Shown piece by piece: positions 11,465 through 25,340 of a stretch of 64,000 nucleotides of DNA; position 1 is the first letter of the stretch; each line of letters starts with the position of its first letter. The notes beneath the pieces are model-generated. The model saw only the letters and a program-made list of their open reading frames with translations, had not been told where the DNA came from and ran no database searches. The translations under genes were made by a program, and so were the position numbers. Where the stretch lies: NCBI RefSeq assembly GCF_026914185.1, contig NC_070560.1, positions 65,001-129,000 on the forward strand, in the 5' to 3' direction. The stretch comes from Puccinia triticina. Its lineage: Eukaryota > Basidiomycota > Pucciniomycetes > Pucciniales > Pucciniaceae.

Positions 11465-12497
11465 CCTCTCTGTGAGACAGAGACCCTGTGGGGCTCTCCT
11501 TCAGAGAGGCTTGGTTCATCTTGGAGCATAGTGACCTCTGAAGGAGGTAATTGCCTCTAAAGTGGCATGTCTTGCCCTACAGGTTTGAGATAAATGGCAG
11601 GGACAATGCCACATTCCCCTATTTTCCCCAATATCTCTCTAGAAATCTGATTTTCACTGTGCCTTTTGCACAATTAGAATCATCAGGATCTTAGCTAATT
11701 TTCACCCATTTCAATCTCCTCTTGATCCCTCCCGTCTGGCAAGAAACATCCTATAAACACCAGGGGTAATTTTGATGCACTCTCCAGAGAGTGCCATATC
11801 ATACCCTTTTTCTGCAACTGTGCTGGATGCTTTTGGCAAAATTAGTGTAAGAAATAATAAACAATGCTTGAACTCATCCACAACTGTTCTGAAATTGATC
11901 CTGGATTCATTCATAAATCATCAAGAATTCATGCAGAAGTCAACTGGAACTCAGTCAGAACACAGTTGAAAGAACTAAGACACAATCATTCAATGGCCAC
12001 AATTCAATCAGAACTCAATTTGATCTGTTTGTTGATTGGGATGATTTCTTGGGGTTCAATTCATATTATTCACATGCTCATGAAGGTTTTTATTTTTTTC
12101 ACTTTGCTAATTTTTCCCTCATGTGCATGCGTAAAAGGTTGTTACAAATTGCAGGCTGGGCCTCTTTCAGATCAACAGCATGTACATAGCGGTTAGAATG
12201 ATGTGAAAGGCCCACCTGAATTGGCATATTTCCCTAAAAAAGGCAGGTATGATCTATAATTGAGCCAAAAAAGGATGAAAATAGGGTTAAAGTATGTGTC
12301 AAGTCAAGCTTGGAGGTTTGTGGTACAGGATTTCAGCTAGAAAACCTTGCTTCTTAACACATATAAGTTTGTGAGTTGTTTTTATGGTTTTTTGTTTTCC
12401 AATGTCTCCATGCACATGCATGTGAGCTGTTTTCCATTTTGAAAATGTCACCTCGCGCGTACATTGGGGTGACAGATCACCAGAGGGGCCTTTCACA

Positions 12498-13484
12498 GCT
12501 CCTGTGAGCCTGAGTCTCTATAGTGACTACAGGACACAAGAAAATGGGGGGGCAATATTTGGATTTCTTTGGATAAAGAAAATACAAATATAAGAGAGAG
12601 AGAGAAAGAGAGAGAGAAACTGAGAAGATTTAATATAAGCAGATATTCAAGGTTATTCTGGTGGGAATGCACGTCCACTGGCAATGCTAACTCTTCAGAA
12701 GAGTGCTGCCAAGCTGTGCTAGAGAGTGCTACAGCCTCCTCTCACCAAAGAAACGTGGAGGGATCCTGGATTAGATAAGTTTAATCCAGCCACAATTTTT
12801 TAGCTTCCTTCTGGATAGTCAAGGTTCTTTAAAGGGAAACCTATGTGGTTTGTTTCTTGCAAAAACCACAGAAAAAGAATGCAGATATGAAGGGACAGCC
12901 CTGTGATCAAGAAGAGGCAAAGGCCAGCAGATATGGAGGGACAGCCCTGTGATCAAGAAAAGGCAAAGGCCAGCAGAAAAGAGTAGACCAAGCAAGACAC
13001 AGAGTTTTACCTCTGAGATAAACAAGGTTCAGTGAAAGAGGTTACTCTGTCAATATCCTAGGCGCCTGTGACGGTAGGTATACTGGGAGTGTTGTAAACT
13101 CTTTGGTGGTGATCCTGGGGTTATCTGGGGTGTGGTTCTGGTGTGCTGAAGTCTGTGTATCCGCCTCAGGCAAGGGGGATCCAGACTACAAAAATTTTCA
13201 CAGTTTGCTTATGTAATTTACATATGTACATGTGGTTTGGCGCGCCTGGTAACACTGACACGTCACAACTGCGCATGCGCGCCACAACTCAATAACTCAG
13301 GGAAGGAATGTAGTTACAAAGAATTGGTAAGTTGTAACTAGGGTTGAAATTGCATGAGGAAACAGAATAGGAAGTCAAAACAAGGTTATTTCATAAGATG
13401 AAAAAGATATGAAGTAATTCATATGTAAAAGTAGAAAAAGGCAGACTTTAGGTCAGCTGAGTTGACTCTAAGGCTGACAGCTCC
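12498..13484 (-). mobile_element. Solo LTR (977 bp) with 5-bp target duplication GCTCC
   Basis: The LTR proper is 12503-13479. On the minus strand it starts TGTCAGCC and ends GGCTCACA, so it has TG..CA ends with short inverted termini. GCTCC lies immediately on both sides (12498-12502, 13480-13484). A homologous LTR in the other orientation is at 28192-29160. No internal region remains, which fits recombination between the two LTRs of a former retrotransposon. It contains a GA microsatellite (12590-12620) and a GGCGCGCC block. Confidence 0.88.
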
Positions 13485-14107
13485 ATGACAAGTAAAAACT
13501 GGTCAGAAAGCCATTAAAGCACCAGCTAGTCACATTTATTTTGTGTGAAACCCCTTGCATATAGAGAAATTGATCAACATTAGACACTACAAACATGGAT
13601 GAATTTGGGAAGGCATATATTGATCAATATGGCATATATTGATCAAATTATATTGATCATTTTTTTTTTTTTTTGAAATTTCTCTTTAATTTGTTTCCTT
13701 CCTGCAACATCATAACCCTTCTATCATCTCTCTCTTGATTTCCTCCTTTCTTAGTTTTCAACCATAGTAAAAGCTTCATTTTGTTGCCAGATCAAATAGG
13801 TCATTTTTACATACTAATATGAATTATTCCTGAGAAAAAATAGTCTGTTAAGTCAAGCAGGGAGGGGAAGGGGGGAGGAGGAATGGGGAGGCATGAATTA
13901 TTGTCACTTGAGCCTTGCAGAAGTGTTGAAATCTACTTTCCAAAAAAAAAAAAAAAAAACAATCAGTCTCAATATATCATGCTACATCAATTTTGTTCAA
14001 ATGTAATGGCTTGTGTATATGACTCATTGTATCCAATATCTTAAATTTCTACTAGGCCTGAGATTGATTTAATGTTTGTACCAGATTTGAGTAAGGTGTC
14101 TTACATC

Positions 14108-16600
14108 ATGGAAGAACTCCCACGCTGCACTGAGATATAGTGGGAGAAACACCAGGAAACTACCAAATCAGTGATATTTGGCAACTGATCACATTGTGGT
14201 TGTTACATTTGGAGGTTTTGAGGTCATTCAAGGTACGCCATGATCCGTTGAGGGCATTTGATCATTGTTGTACCAATATTATGGACAAACTCCCACGCTG
14301 CGCTGAGATATCTTGGCAGAAACACCAAGAAACCACCAAATTAGTGATATTTGGCAACCGATCACATTGTAGCTGCTACATTTGGGGGTTTTGTGGTCAT
14401 TCAAGGTACACAATGAATCTTTGAGGGCATGTGAACATTTTGGTACCAATATCATGGAAGAACTCACACGCTGCGCTGAGATATAGTGGCAGAAACACCA
14501 AGAAACCACCAAATTAGTCATATTTGGCAACTGATGACATTGTGGCTGCTACATTTGGAGGTTTTGAGGTCATTCAAGGTACACCATGATCTCTTGAGGT
14601 CATTTGATCATTTTTGTACCAATATCATGGAAGAACTCCCATGCTGCACTGAGATATAGCGGCAGAAACACCAAGAAACTACCAAATTATTGATATTTGG
14701 CAACTGATCACATTGTGGCTGCTACATTTGGGGGTTTTGTGGTCATTCAAGGTACTCAATGACTCTTTGAGGGCATGCGAATATTTTGGTACAAATATCA
14801 TGGAAGAACTCCCACGCTGCGCTGAGATATAGTGGGAGAAACACCAGGAAACTACCAAATTAGTGATATTTCGCGACTGATCACATTGTAGCTGCTACGT
14901 TTGGACGTTTTGAGGTCATTCAAGGTACACCATGATTCCTTGAGGCCATTTGATCATTTTTGTACCAATATCATGGAAGAACTCCCATGCTGCATTGAGA
15001 TATAGCGGCAGAAACACCAAGAAACTACCAAATTATTGATATTTGGCAACTGATCACATTGTGGCTGCTTCATTTGGGGGTTTTGTGGTCATTCAAGGTA
15101 CACCATGAATCTTTGAGGGCATGTGAACGCTTCATTACCAATATCATGGAAGAAATCCCACGCTGCACTGAGATATAGTGGGAGAAACACCAACAAACTA
15201 CCAAATTAGTGATATTTGGCAACTGATGACATTGTGGCTGCTACATTTGGGGTTTTTGTAGTCATTCAAGGTACACAATGAATCTTTGACCGCATTTGAT
15301 CATTTTGGTACCAATATCATGGAAGAAATCCCACTCTGCGCTGAGATATGGTGGCAGAAACACCAAGAAACTACCAAATTAGTCATGTTTGGCAACTGAT
15401 CACATTGTGGCTGCTACGTTTGGAGGTTTTGAGGTCATTCAAGGTACACAATGAATCTTTGAGGGCATGTGAACATTTTGGTACCAATATCATGGAAGAA
15501 ATCCCACTCTGCGCTGAGATATGGTGGCAGAAACACCAAGAAACTACCAAATTAGTCATATTTGGCAACTGATCACATTGTGGCTGCTACGTTTGGAGGT
15601 TTTGAGGTCGTTCAAGGTACATAATGAATCTTTGAGGGAATGTGATCATTCTGGTACCAATATCATGGAAGGAATTCCACGCTGCACTGAGATTTAGTGG
15701 CAGAAACACCAAGAAACCACCAAATTAGTCATATTTGGCAACTGATCACATTGTGGCTGCTACATTTGGGGGTTTTGTGGTCATTCAAGGTACACCATGA
15801 ATCTTTGAGGGCATGTGAACATTTTATTACCAATATCATGGAAGAAATCCCACGCTGCACTGAGATATAGTGGGAGAAACACCAGGAAACTACCAAATTA
15901 GTGATATTTCGCAACTGATCACATTGTGGCTGCTACATTTGGCCGTTTTGAGGTCATTCAAGGTACAACATGATCCCTTGAGGCCATTTGATCAATTTTG
16001 TACCAATATCATGGAAGAACTCCCATGCTGCGCTGAGATATAGTGGCAGAAACACCAAGAAACTACCAAATTAGTGATATTTGGCAACTGATCACATTGT
16101 GGCTGCTACATTTGGGGGGTTGTGGTCATTCAAGGTACACAATGAATCTCTGAGGGCATGTGAACATTTTGATACCAATATCATGGAAGAACTCCCACGC
16201 TGCGCTGAGATATAGTGGCAGAAACACCAAGAAACTACCAAATTAGTCATATTTGGCAACTGATCACATTGTGGCTGCTACATTTGGACGTTATGAGGTC
16301 ATTCAAGGTACACAATGAATCTCTGAGGGCATTTGAACATTTTGGTACCAATATCATGGAAGAAATCCCATGTTGCGCTGAGATATAGTGGCAGAAACAC
16401 CAAGAAACTACCAAAGTAGTGATATTTGGCAACTGATCACATTGTGGCTGCTCCATTTGGGGGTTTTGTGGTCATTCAAGGTACACCGTGAATTTTTGAG
16501 GGCATGTGATCATTCTGGTACCAATATCATGGAAGAAATCCCACGCTGCACTGAGATTTAGCGGCAGAAACACCAAGAAACTACCAAATTAGTGATATTT
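14108..16600 (+). repeat. 173-bp tandem array A
   Basis: The phrase ATGGAAGAACTCCCACGCTG or a variant recurs at 14108, 14281, 14454, 14627 and 14800 and ends near 16529, so 14 units fit the 173-bp period with almost no drift. Units differ by scattered substitutions only. A 61-codon open frame on the opposite strand recurs in many units, but because 173 is not a multiple of three it cannot run through the array. Confidence 0.95.
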
Positions 16601-19030
16601 GTCCTCTATGCTTGCTGCATCTCCAACCCAAATTTCAAAGTCAGTTGAGCTTGTCATTTTATATATCATTCAACAGTAAGTTCTTTTTGTGAATTACCTG
16701 TTGAATCTTAAAACTACCCAAATAATAATACCTTCAGAGGATTAATAGTATACAAAAGAATGAAAGAGTAAAGAGATGAGGCAAAAGGCACGACACAGAG
16801 AGAGAGGAAGCGGAAAATCATAGGAGACCAAAGAAGGAGAAAAGGGGCATTATCAAAGGAATAGAAATCACTCTTGTCTTATGTTTAGTCATCATGAGCA
16901 AAAAGAAAAAAGAAACCAAGCAGAAAAACTGAAAGAAAGAAAAGAGAATACAAGCTGTAGACATTTTTACTTTGACTTGGTCTACTTCTAGTGCCTTCTT
17001 GATATCCTTTCACAAATAAATAACTCAAGAAAATCAAGGGGCAAAAAAACAGGCTTGGATAACAAAATGATCTCTGCGCGCTGCTGCGACAATGATATAT
17101 GTTTAGGTTTCAAAATGCTTCCTGGGGTCTCTTTTTAAGGATTTCCCCCTCTCCCAATACCTTTTTTTGTCTTCTTGGGATTGGCTGGTTTTCAAGTCAG
17201 CTGGTCAAGACATGAAAGACCTTAATCAAGTGGCCATCATTTTTTCACTTGTCTTTGATTTCAAGTCCTTTGACTTGTTGCAAGATAGTCATGGGTTGCT
17301 GGTCCATAGATTTGCTAGATTGTTCTTCCTTTCCCAAAGATTGAGGTCCTGATGTATGCAGGGGTAGCAGTCGCATTGGCGGCGGCAGTCTTAGAAAGCG
17401 CAGCAAACAAACTGCCTTCCTTCCAGAAGGACGACAGAATGGGAGACAATGGAGAAGTATCACTTTAGAGGTGGGTGGGGCGGCGGCTGCGGGAGCGGGG
17501 GCAGTGGCGGAAGGTGGAGAATTGCCATTTGTAGCCGGCTTGGAAACGCTCAATTTCAGTTGAGTTGCGCTCCGTCATTGGTGCTCTTCTTAAACTGCCG
17601 CCGGACGCGCTGTGACCATCTTAGGATCCCACCGGCGTGACCCGGCTTGGAACGCAATTGCTGCCCCTTGGAGGTGGGCCTATGTCCTTCCGAACTGGCC
17701 CGTCTTATCGGGACTTGGATATTCCGGTCTCGTCGTGTGTCTTGCCGCTCCGGCTAATGGCTGTTGATAAAATTGGAGCAGGGGCCTAGCTTCCGAGGCG
17801 TCCTTGGTCTGATGACCAATTCATTGAGACTCTAGATTAAATTGTAAGATGTGACTGTTGCATTTTCTCTGAATGCCGAGTTGCCGACCACCAAGACAAC
17901 ATCTTCCTTGACCTGTAGGCATTCTGCCTTGCAATAAAATTACATCCAAAAACGGTGAAGAACTTATATTCCTCGATAAACTGATCCACGTTTGCGTTGT
18001 GGAGAAGCATCCACTGGGAGAATTCTGTCTGGAAAATTGTGAAAACTGCGCAGCGCTGATTTCATGATTGTTCGCCACTGCTCCTGTAATCTTCTCTCAA
18101 ATGAAACACGGTGGACCCCCCGCTCTGGCCCAGCTCAGTATGCTTGCGTGCTTGGACCTTGGGGACCTCCCCTTGCAGTCCGGTCACCTACCATGCCAAG
18201 ATAAAACGAATGGCCGTGAGGGCCTCATCAAGACGAAGGCAGAGGCGATGCCAGCATGGTACGGCGAGCCCCTGCCAGAAAGCCAGGGAATATTGGACTG
18301 GTTACAAATACATACCAAGCTGTAAATATTTGGGCCTGGATAAGTCATTTGGGAAGGGACTTACGAGTACGCAATAGAGTTATGACGTCGACATCTGCCC
18401 TGAGTTTCCTGACTCGGTGGCAACTCCCTCATTGGGTGGGAAGGAAGGCGTGTTGGGGGCCGGATTGGCAAGGCAACGGGATCAAATGAAATCGCGTAGT
18501 GGTCGCCATGTGGCTAGGGTACCGTGGCTTCAATGTATTGCCACGGCGCTGCGAGTAATGGATGGACAATTCGTGGCCAGACAGAGCTGGGGCAAGGGTA
18601 TAAATAGCTTCAATTGATGGTTCATCATCCCCCCAGGGCAGTCGAGGATGCTGCACTTCCAGCTAACCTTTGCCCTCAACCCCTCCGCTGTTGCGCGTGC
18701 GCAGTCTGAGGGGCAAAGAGTGGGCCCCCCACGGGTCTGCAGCCTTTGCTGCAGGCCGGGGGCCTTCACGTCCAACCTTTTTGACCCGCGCGCTTGACGC
18801 GGGCTGGAGGTTGAGCCTGGGTGCACAGCACTGCTGATGTTGGAAGGCTAGGTTGACAATTTACAGTGCTATTTTTTTTTTTTTTTTGATTCATATTGAT
18901 TGAGGAAAATTTGTGGATTTTGAATTGGTTTTTTGTACAATGGGGAAACCCTAAATTTTTTTTCTTCTATTTTGTGTGTTTCCAGGGGGAACCCTTGATT
19001 TTTTTTTTTAGGGTTCTGGGAAATCTGTGT
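16601..19030. other. Central unique region of the CACTA-like element
   Basis: GC-rich and non-repetitive between arrays A and B. Two minus-strand stretches look protein-like but have no complete gene around them: about 17345-17450 (reads ..LSSFWKEGSLFAALSKT..) and about 17925-18035 (reads ..FSQWMLLHNANVDQFIEEY..). They could be captured host exons or transposase remnants. I recognise no family. Long T tracts and foldbacks fill 18840-19000. Confidence 0.4.
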
Positions 19031-20520
19031 CTTCAATAAACTTGGATTTGGCAACTGATCAAATGGTGGCTGCTACATTTGGGTGTTTTGTGGTCATTCA
19101 AGGCACACAATAAATCTTTGAGGGCATGTGAACATTTTGGTACCAATATCATGGAAGAACCCCCACGCTGCGCTGAGATATAGTGGCCGAAACACCATGA
19201 AACTACCAAATTAGTGATATTTGGCAACTGATCACATTGTGGTGCTACATTTGGCCTTTTTGAGGTCATTCAATGTACACCATGATCCCTTGAGGCCATT
19301 TGATCATTTTTGTACCAATATCATGGAAGAACTCCCATGCTGCGCTGAGATATAGTGGCGGAAACACCAAGAAACTACCAAATTAGTGACATTTGGCAAC
19401 TGATCACATTGTGATGCTACATTTGGCCGTTTTGAGGTCACTCAAGGTACACCATGATCCCTTGAGGCCATTTGATCATTTTTGTACCAATATCATGGAA
19501 GAACTCCCATGCTGCGCTGAGATATAGTGGCGGAAACACCAAGAAACTACCAAATTAGTGACATTTGGCAACTGATCACATTGTGGTGCTACATTTGGCC
19601 GTTTTGAGGTCACTCAAGGTACACCATCATCCCTTGAGGCCATTTGATCATTTTTGTACCAATATCATGGAAGAACTCCCATGCTGGACTGAGATGTAGT
19701 GGCAGAAACACCAAGAAACTACCAAATTAGTGATATTTGGCAACTGATCACATTGTGGCTACTACATTTGGGGTTTTTGTGGTCATACAAGGTACACAAT
19801 GAGTCTTTGAGGGCATGTCAACATTTTTATACCAATATCATGGAAGAACTCCCACGCTGCGCTGAGATATAGTGGCAGAAACACCAAGAAACTACCAAAT
19901 TAGTCATATTTGGCAACTGATCACATTGTGGCTGCTACATTTGGAGGTTTTGAGGTCATTCAATGTACACCATGATCCTTTGAGGCCATTTGATCATTTC
20001 ATTACCAATATAATGGAAGAACTCCCACGCTGTGCTGAGATATAGTGGCAGAAACACCAAGAAACTATCAAATTAGTGGTATTTGGCAACCAATCACATT
20101 GTAGCTGCTACATTTGGGGTTTTTGTGGTTATTGAAGGTACAGATTGAATCTTTGAGGGCATTTAAACATTTTGGTGCCAATATCATAGAAGAAATCCCA
20201 CGGGGGGCTGAGATGTAGTTGCAGAAACACCAAGAAACTACCAAATTAGTCATATTTGGCAACGGATCACATTGTGGCTGCTATATTTGGGGTTTATGTG
20301 GTCATTAAAGGTACACAATGAATCTTTAGGGACATCAGATCATTTTTGTACCAATATCATGGAAGAACTCCCACGCTGCGCTGAGATATAGTGGGAGAAA
20401 CACCAGGAAACTACCAAATTAGTGATATTTGGCAACAGATCACATTGTAGCTGCTACATTTGGGGTTTTCATGGTCATTCAAGGTAAAAAATGAGTCTTT
20501 GAGGGCATTTGATCATTTCC
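19031..20520 (+). repeat. 173-bp tandem array B
   Basis: Same unit and orientation as array A, about 8.6 copies. The marker phrase runs from 19151 to 20359 at 173-bp steps, with a few one-base slips. Confidence 0.93.
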
Positions 20521-20754
20521 ATGGCAAATTAGTTTCAAAAGGCCTTGTATGCATGCAGCATATCAAAGATGATATGGAATATCTTTGAAAATTCTTGAAG
20601 GATGGTATCATGAGAGAGGTGAGGGGTCAATGATTTTCCATTTTTGAAATAAAGTAGATTTGGAAATTTATGGAAGACTTCTGATAACATCAATGCGACA
20701 CACACCATTCTTTTCTTGCTGAAAAAAAGACATTGCAAGTTTGAGGATTAATCC
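20521..20754. other. Spacer at the centre of the inverted arrays
   Basis: About 230 bp of AT-rich sequence separating arrays B and C. No gene. Confidence 0.5.
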
Positions 20755-23700
20755 AGGAGTTCTTCCATGATATTGGTACCAGAATTATCCAATGCCCTCA
20801 CAGATTTGTTGTGTGACTTGAATGACCACAAAACCTCCAAATGTAGCAGCTACAATGTGACCGGTTGCCAACTATCACTAATTTGGTAGTTTCCTGGTGT
20901 TTCTCCCACTATATCTCAGCGCAGCGTGGTAGTTCTTCCATGATATTGGTACCAAAATTTTCACATGCCCTCGAATATTCATTGTGTACCTTGAATGACC
21001 TCAAAACCTCCAAATGTAGCAGCCACAATGTGATCAGTTGCCAAATATGACTAATTTGGTAGTTTCTTGGTGTTTCCGCCACTATATCTCAGCGCAGCAT
21101 GGGAGTTCTTCCATGATATTGGTACAAAAATGATTGAATGGCCTCAAGGGATCATGGTGTACCTTGAATGACCTCAAAACGTCCAAATGTAGCAGCCACA
21201 ATGTTATCAGTTGGCAAATATGACTAATTTGTTGGTTTCTTGGTGTTTCTGCCACTATATCTCAGTGCAGCGTGAGATTTCTTCCATGATATTGGTAATA
21301 AAATGTTCACATGCCCTCAAAGATTCATGGTGTACGTTGAATGACCACAAAACCACCAAATGTAGCAGCCACAATGTGATCAGTTGCCAAATATGACTAA
21401 TTTGGTAGTTTAACTTTCTTGGTGTTTTGGCCACTATATCTCAGCGCAGCGTGGGAATTCTTCCATGATATTGGTACCAAAATGTTCACATTCCCTCAAA
21501 GATTCATTGTATGCCTTGAATGACCACAAAACCCACAAATGTAGCAGCCACCATGTGATCAGTTGCCAAATATCACTAATTTGGTATTTCTTTGGTGTTT
21601 CTGCCACTAAATCTCAGGGCAGTGTGGGATTTCTTCCATGATATTGGTATCAAAATTATGAAATGCGGTCGAAGATTCTTTGTGTACCTTGAATGACCAC
21701 AAAACCCCCAAATGTAGCAGCCACAATGTGGTCAGTTGCCAAATATCACTAATTTGGTAGTTTCTTGGTGTTTCTCCCACTATATCTCAGTGCAGCGTGA
21801 GATTTCTTCCATGATATTGGTAATAAAATTTTCACATGCCCTCGAAGAATCATGGTGTACGTTGAATGACCACAAAACCCCCAAATGTAGCAGCCACAAT
21901 GTGATCAGTTGGCAAATATGACTAATTTGGTAGTTTCTTGGTGTTTTGGACACTATATCTCAGTGCAGCGTGGGAATTCTTCCATGATATTGGTACCAAA
22001 ATGTTCACATTCCCTCAAAGATTCATTGTGTACCTTTAATGACCTCAAAACCTCCAAATGTAGCAGCCACAATGTCATCAGTTGCCAAATATGACTAATT
22101 TGGTGGCTTCTTGGTGTTTCTGCCACTATATCTCAGCGCAGCGTGGGAGTTCTTCCATGATATTGGTACCAAAATGATCAAATGCGGTCAAAGATTCATT
22201 GTGTACCTTGAATGACCACAAAACCCCCAAATGTAGCAGCCACAATGTGATCAGTTGCCAAATATGACTTATTTGGTAGTTTGTTGGTGTTTCTTCCACT
22301 ATATCTCAGTGCAGCGTGGGATTTCTTCCATGATATTGGTAATGAAATTTTCACATGCCCTCAAAGATTCATGGTGTACCTTGAATGACCACAAAACCCC
22401 CAGATGTAGCAGCCACAATGTAGTTGCCAAATATCACTAATTTGGTAGTTTCTGTGTGTTTCTGCCACTATATCTCAGCGCAGCGTGGGAGTTCTTCCAT
22501 GATATTGGTACCAAAATGTTCACATGCCCTCCGAGATTTATTGTGTACCTTGAATGACCACAAACCCCCCAAATGTAGCAGCCACAATGTGATCTGTCGC
22601 CAAATATCACTAATTTTGTAGTTTCCTGGTGTTCCTCCCAATATATCTCAGCGCATCCTGGGAGTTCTTCCATGATATTGGTACCAAGATATTCACATGC
22701 CCTCAGAGATTCATTGTGTACCTTGAATGACCACAAACCTCCCAAATGTAGATGCCACAATGTGATCAGTTGCCAAATATCACTAATTTGGTAGTTTCTT
22801 GGAGTTTCTGCCACTATATCTCAGCGCAGCGTGGGAGTTCCTCCATGATATTGGTATCAAAATGTTCAAATGCCCTCAAAGTCTCAATTTGTACCTTGAA
22901 TGACCACAAAACCCCCAAATGTAGCAGCTACAATGTGATCTGTTGCCAAATATCACCAATTTTGTAGTTTCCTGGTGTTCCTCCCAATATATCTCAGCGC
23001 ATCCTGAGAGTTCTTCCATGATATTGGTACCAAAATATTCACATGCCCTCAGAGATTCATTGTGTACCTTGAATGACCACAAACCCCCCAAATGTAGCAG
23101 CCACAATGTGATCAGTTGCCAAATATCACTAATTTGGTAGTTTCTTGGAGTTTCTGCCACTATATCTCAGCGCAGCGTGGGAGTTCCTCCATGATATTGG
23201 TATCAAAATGTTCAAATGCCCTCAAAGTCTCAATTTGTACCTTGAATGACCACAAACCCCTCAAATGTAGCAGCCACAATGTGATCAGTTGCCAAATATC
23301 ACCAATTTGGTAGTTTCTTGGTGTTTCTGCCGCTATATCTCAGCGCAGCGTGGGAGTTCTTACATGATATTGGTACCAAAATGTTCAATGCCCTCAGAGA
23401 TTCAATGTGTACCTTGAATGGACACAAACCCCTCAAATGTAGCAGCCACAATGTGATCAGTTGCCTAATATCACTAATTTGGTAGTTACTTGGTGTTTCT
23501 GGCAGCTACAATGTGACCTGTTGCCAAATATCACTAATTTTGTAGTTTCCTGGTGTTCCTCTCAATATATCTCAGCGCATCCTGGGAGTTCTTCCATGAT
23601 ATTGGTACCAAAATTTTCACATGCCCTTAAAGATTCACTTTGTACCTTCAATGACCACAAAACCCCCAAATTTAGCAGCTACAATGTGATTGGTTGCCAA

Positions 23701-23945
23701 ATATGACTAATTTGGTAGTTTCTTGGTGTTTCTGCCACTTTATCTCAGCGCAGCGTGGGAGTTCTTCCATGATATTGGTACAAAAATTATCAAATGGCCT
23801 CAACGGATCCTGGTGTACCTTGAATGACCTCAAAACCTCCAAATGTAACAACCACAATGTGATCAGTTGCCAAATATCACTGATTTGGTAGTTTCCTGGT
23901 GTTTCTCCCACTATATCTCAGCGCACCATGGGAGTTCTTCCATGA
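20755..23945 (-). repeat. 173-bp tandem array C (inverted)
   Basis: The same unit reversed, about 18 copies, mostly at 173-bp steps. Neighbouring pairs such as the block around 22600-23300 are nearly identical to each other, showing recent duplication of multi-unit blocks. Confidence 0.95.
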
Positions 23946-24599
23946 TATAAGACACCTTACTCAAATCTGGTACAAACATTAAATCAATCTCAGGCCTAGT
24001 AGAAATTTAGGATATTGGATATGATGAGTCATATATACAAGCCATTAAATTTGAACAAAATTGATGTAGCATGATATATTGAGACTGATTCTTTTTTTTT
24101 TTCTTTTTTTTTTTTTGGAAAGTAGATTTCAACACTTTTGCAAGGTTCAAGTGACAATAATTCATGCCTCCCCATTCCTCCTCCCCCCTTCCCCTCCCTG
24201 CCTGACTTTACAGACTATTTTTTCTCAGGAATAATTCATATGAGTATGTAAAAATGACCTATTTGATTGGCAACAAAATGAAGCTTTTACTATGGTTGAA
24301 AACTAAGAAAGGAGGAAATCAAGGGAAATAGAGATGATAGAAGGGTTATGATGTTGCAGGAAGGAAACAAATTCAAGAGAAATTTCAAAAAAAAAAAAAA
24401 TGATCAATATAATTTGATCAATATATGCCATATTGATCAATATATGCCTTCCCAAATTCATCCATGTTTGTAGTGAGAGATGGTCACTTCGCATCCGGGT
24501 ATCTGCGCGTGTTTGGATACCCGCGGTGTTTTTAGCCCATATCCCAACATCAGCATCCGCATCCACATCCGACAGCGGGTGCCTGCTCTCCGGGGCGGA

Positions 24600-25340
24600 T
24601 ACCCGCCCCTCAAAACGTGCTTACCGGTTGACTGCTGCATATGTCAGTCGACCGGCAGGCACTTCTCCTGGCCAACTGCTCTATATGGCTATCGACCGGG
24701 AGGGACTTCTCTTGGTTGCCTGCTGCATAAAGCTGTTTTCCAGGAGGGACACCTCCCGGTTGACTGCTTGATATGGATGTTGACCGGGAGGGACTGCTCC
24801 TGGTCAACTGCTCAATATGACTTTCAACCGGGAGGGATTCCCCCCGGTTGACTGGTATGTCTAGTTTTCAACTGGGAGGGATTCCTCCCGGTCAACTGGT
24901 ATGTCTAGTTGTCAACCGCTGACTGGGAGGGACTCCTCCCGGTCGACTGCTCGATTTGGGGAGGGACTCCTCCCAGTCAACTGGGAGGGATTCCTCCCGG
25001 TTGACTGGTGTGTATAGTTGTTGACCAGGAGGTATTCCTCCCGGTCAACTGGTATGTCTAGTTGTCAACTGGGAGGGATTCCTCCCGGTTGACTGGTGTG
25101 TATAGTTGTTTACCGGGAGGGATTCCTCCCAGTTGACTGATGTGTATATTAGTCATCCCTCCTGGTCGACTGGTATGTCTAGTTGCAACCGGGAGGGATT
25201 TCTCCTGGTTGACTGCTTGATACATATGCCTGACGACCAGGAAGGACTCATCCCGGCCGGTCGACTATTGTATGTTGCTGTTGACCGGGAGGGACTCCCC
25301 CCAATTGACAGCAACATAGAACGGCTTTATGGCTGCTGAC
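24600..25340. repeat. Irregular hairpin minisatellite inside the hAT-type element
   Basis: A dozen or so copies of CCGGGAGGGATTCCTCCCGG or variants (8-bp arms, 4-base loop), joined by GTTGACTGGTGTGTATAG-like linkers at about 40-60 bp spacing. Short open frames across it are compositional. Confidence 0.85.

Larger units (their letters stand above)
13585..24475. mobile_element. CACTA-like (En/Spm) non-autonomous element, 10.9 kb
   Basis: The ends are CACTACAAACATGG and its inverse, flanked by the 3-bp duplication AGA (13582-13584, 24476-24478). A CACTA terminus, 3-bp duplication and abundant subterminal repeats define the CACTA superfamily. The terminal about 520 bp on each side (13585-14107; 23945-24475) are inverted copies that include several TGATCAATAT motifs and a purine/pyrimidine tract. 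They lead into inverted arrays of a 173-bp repeat. No transposase frame is present, so mobility would depend on a helper elsewhere. Confidence 0.82.

Noticed and set aside
14108..23945. Many 61-65 codon open frames starting with a similar peptide in the 173-bp arrays
   Set aside because: They repeat because the DNA repeats. The 173-bp period breaks the frame at each unit, there is no splice logic joining them, and neighbouring copies carry stops.
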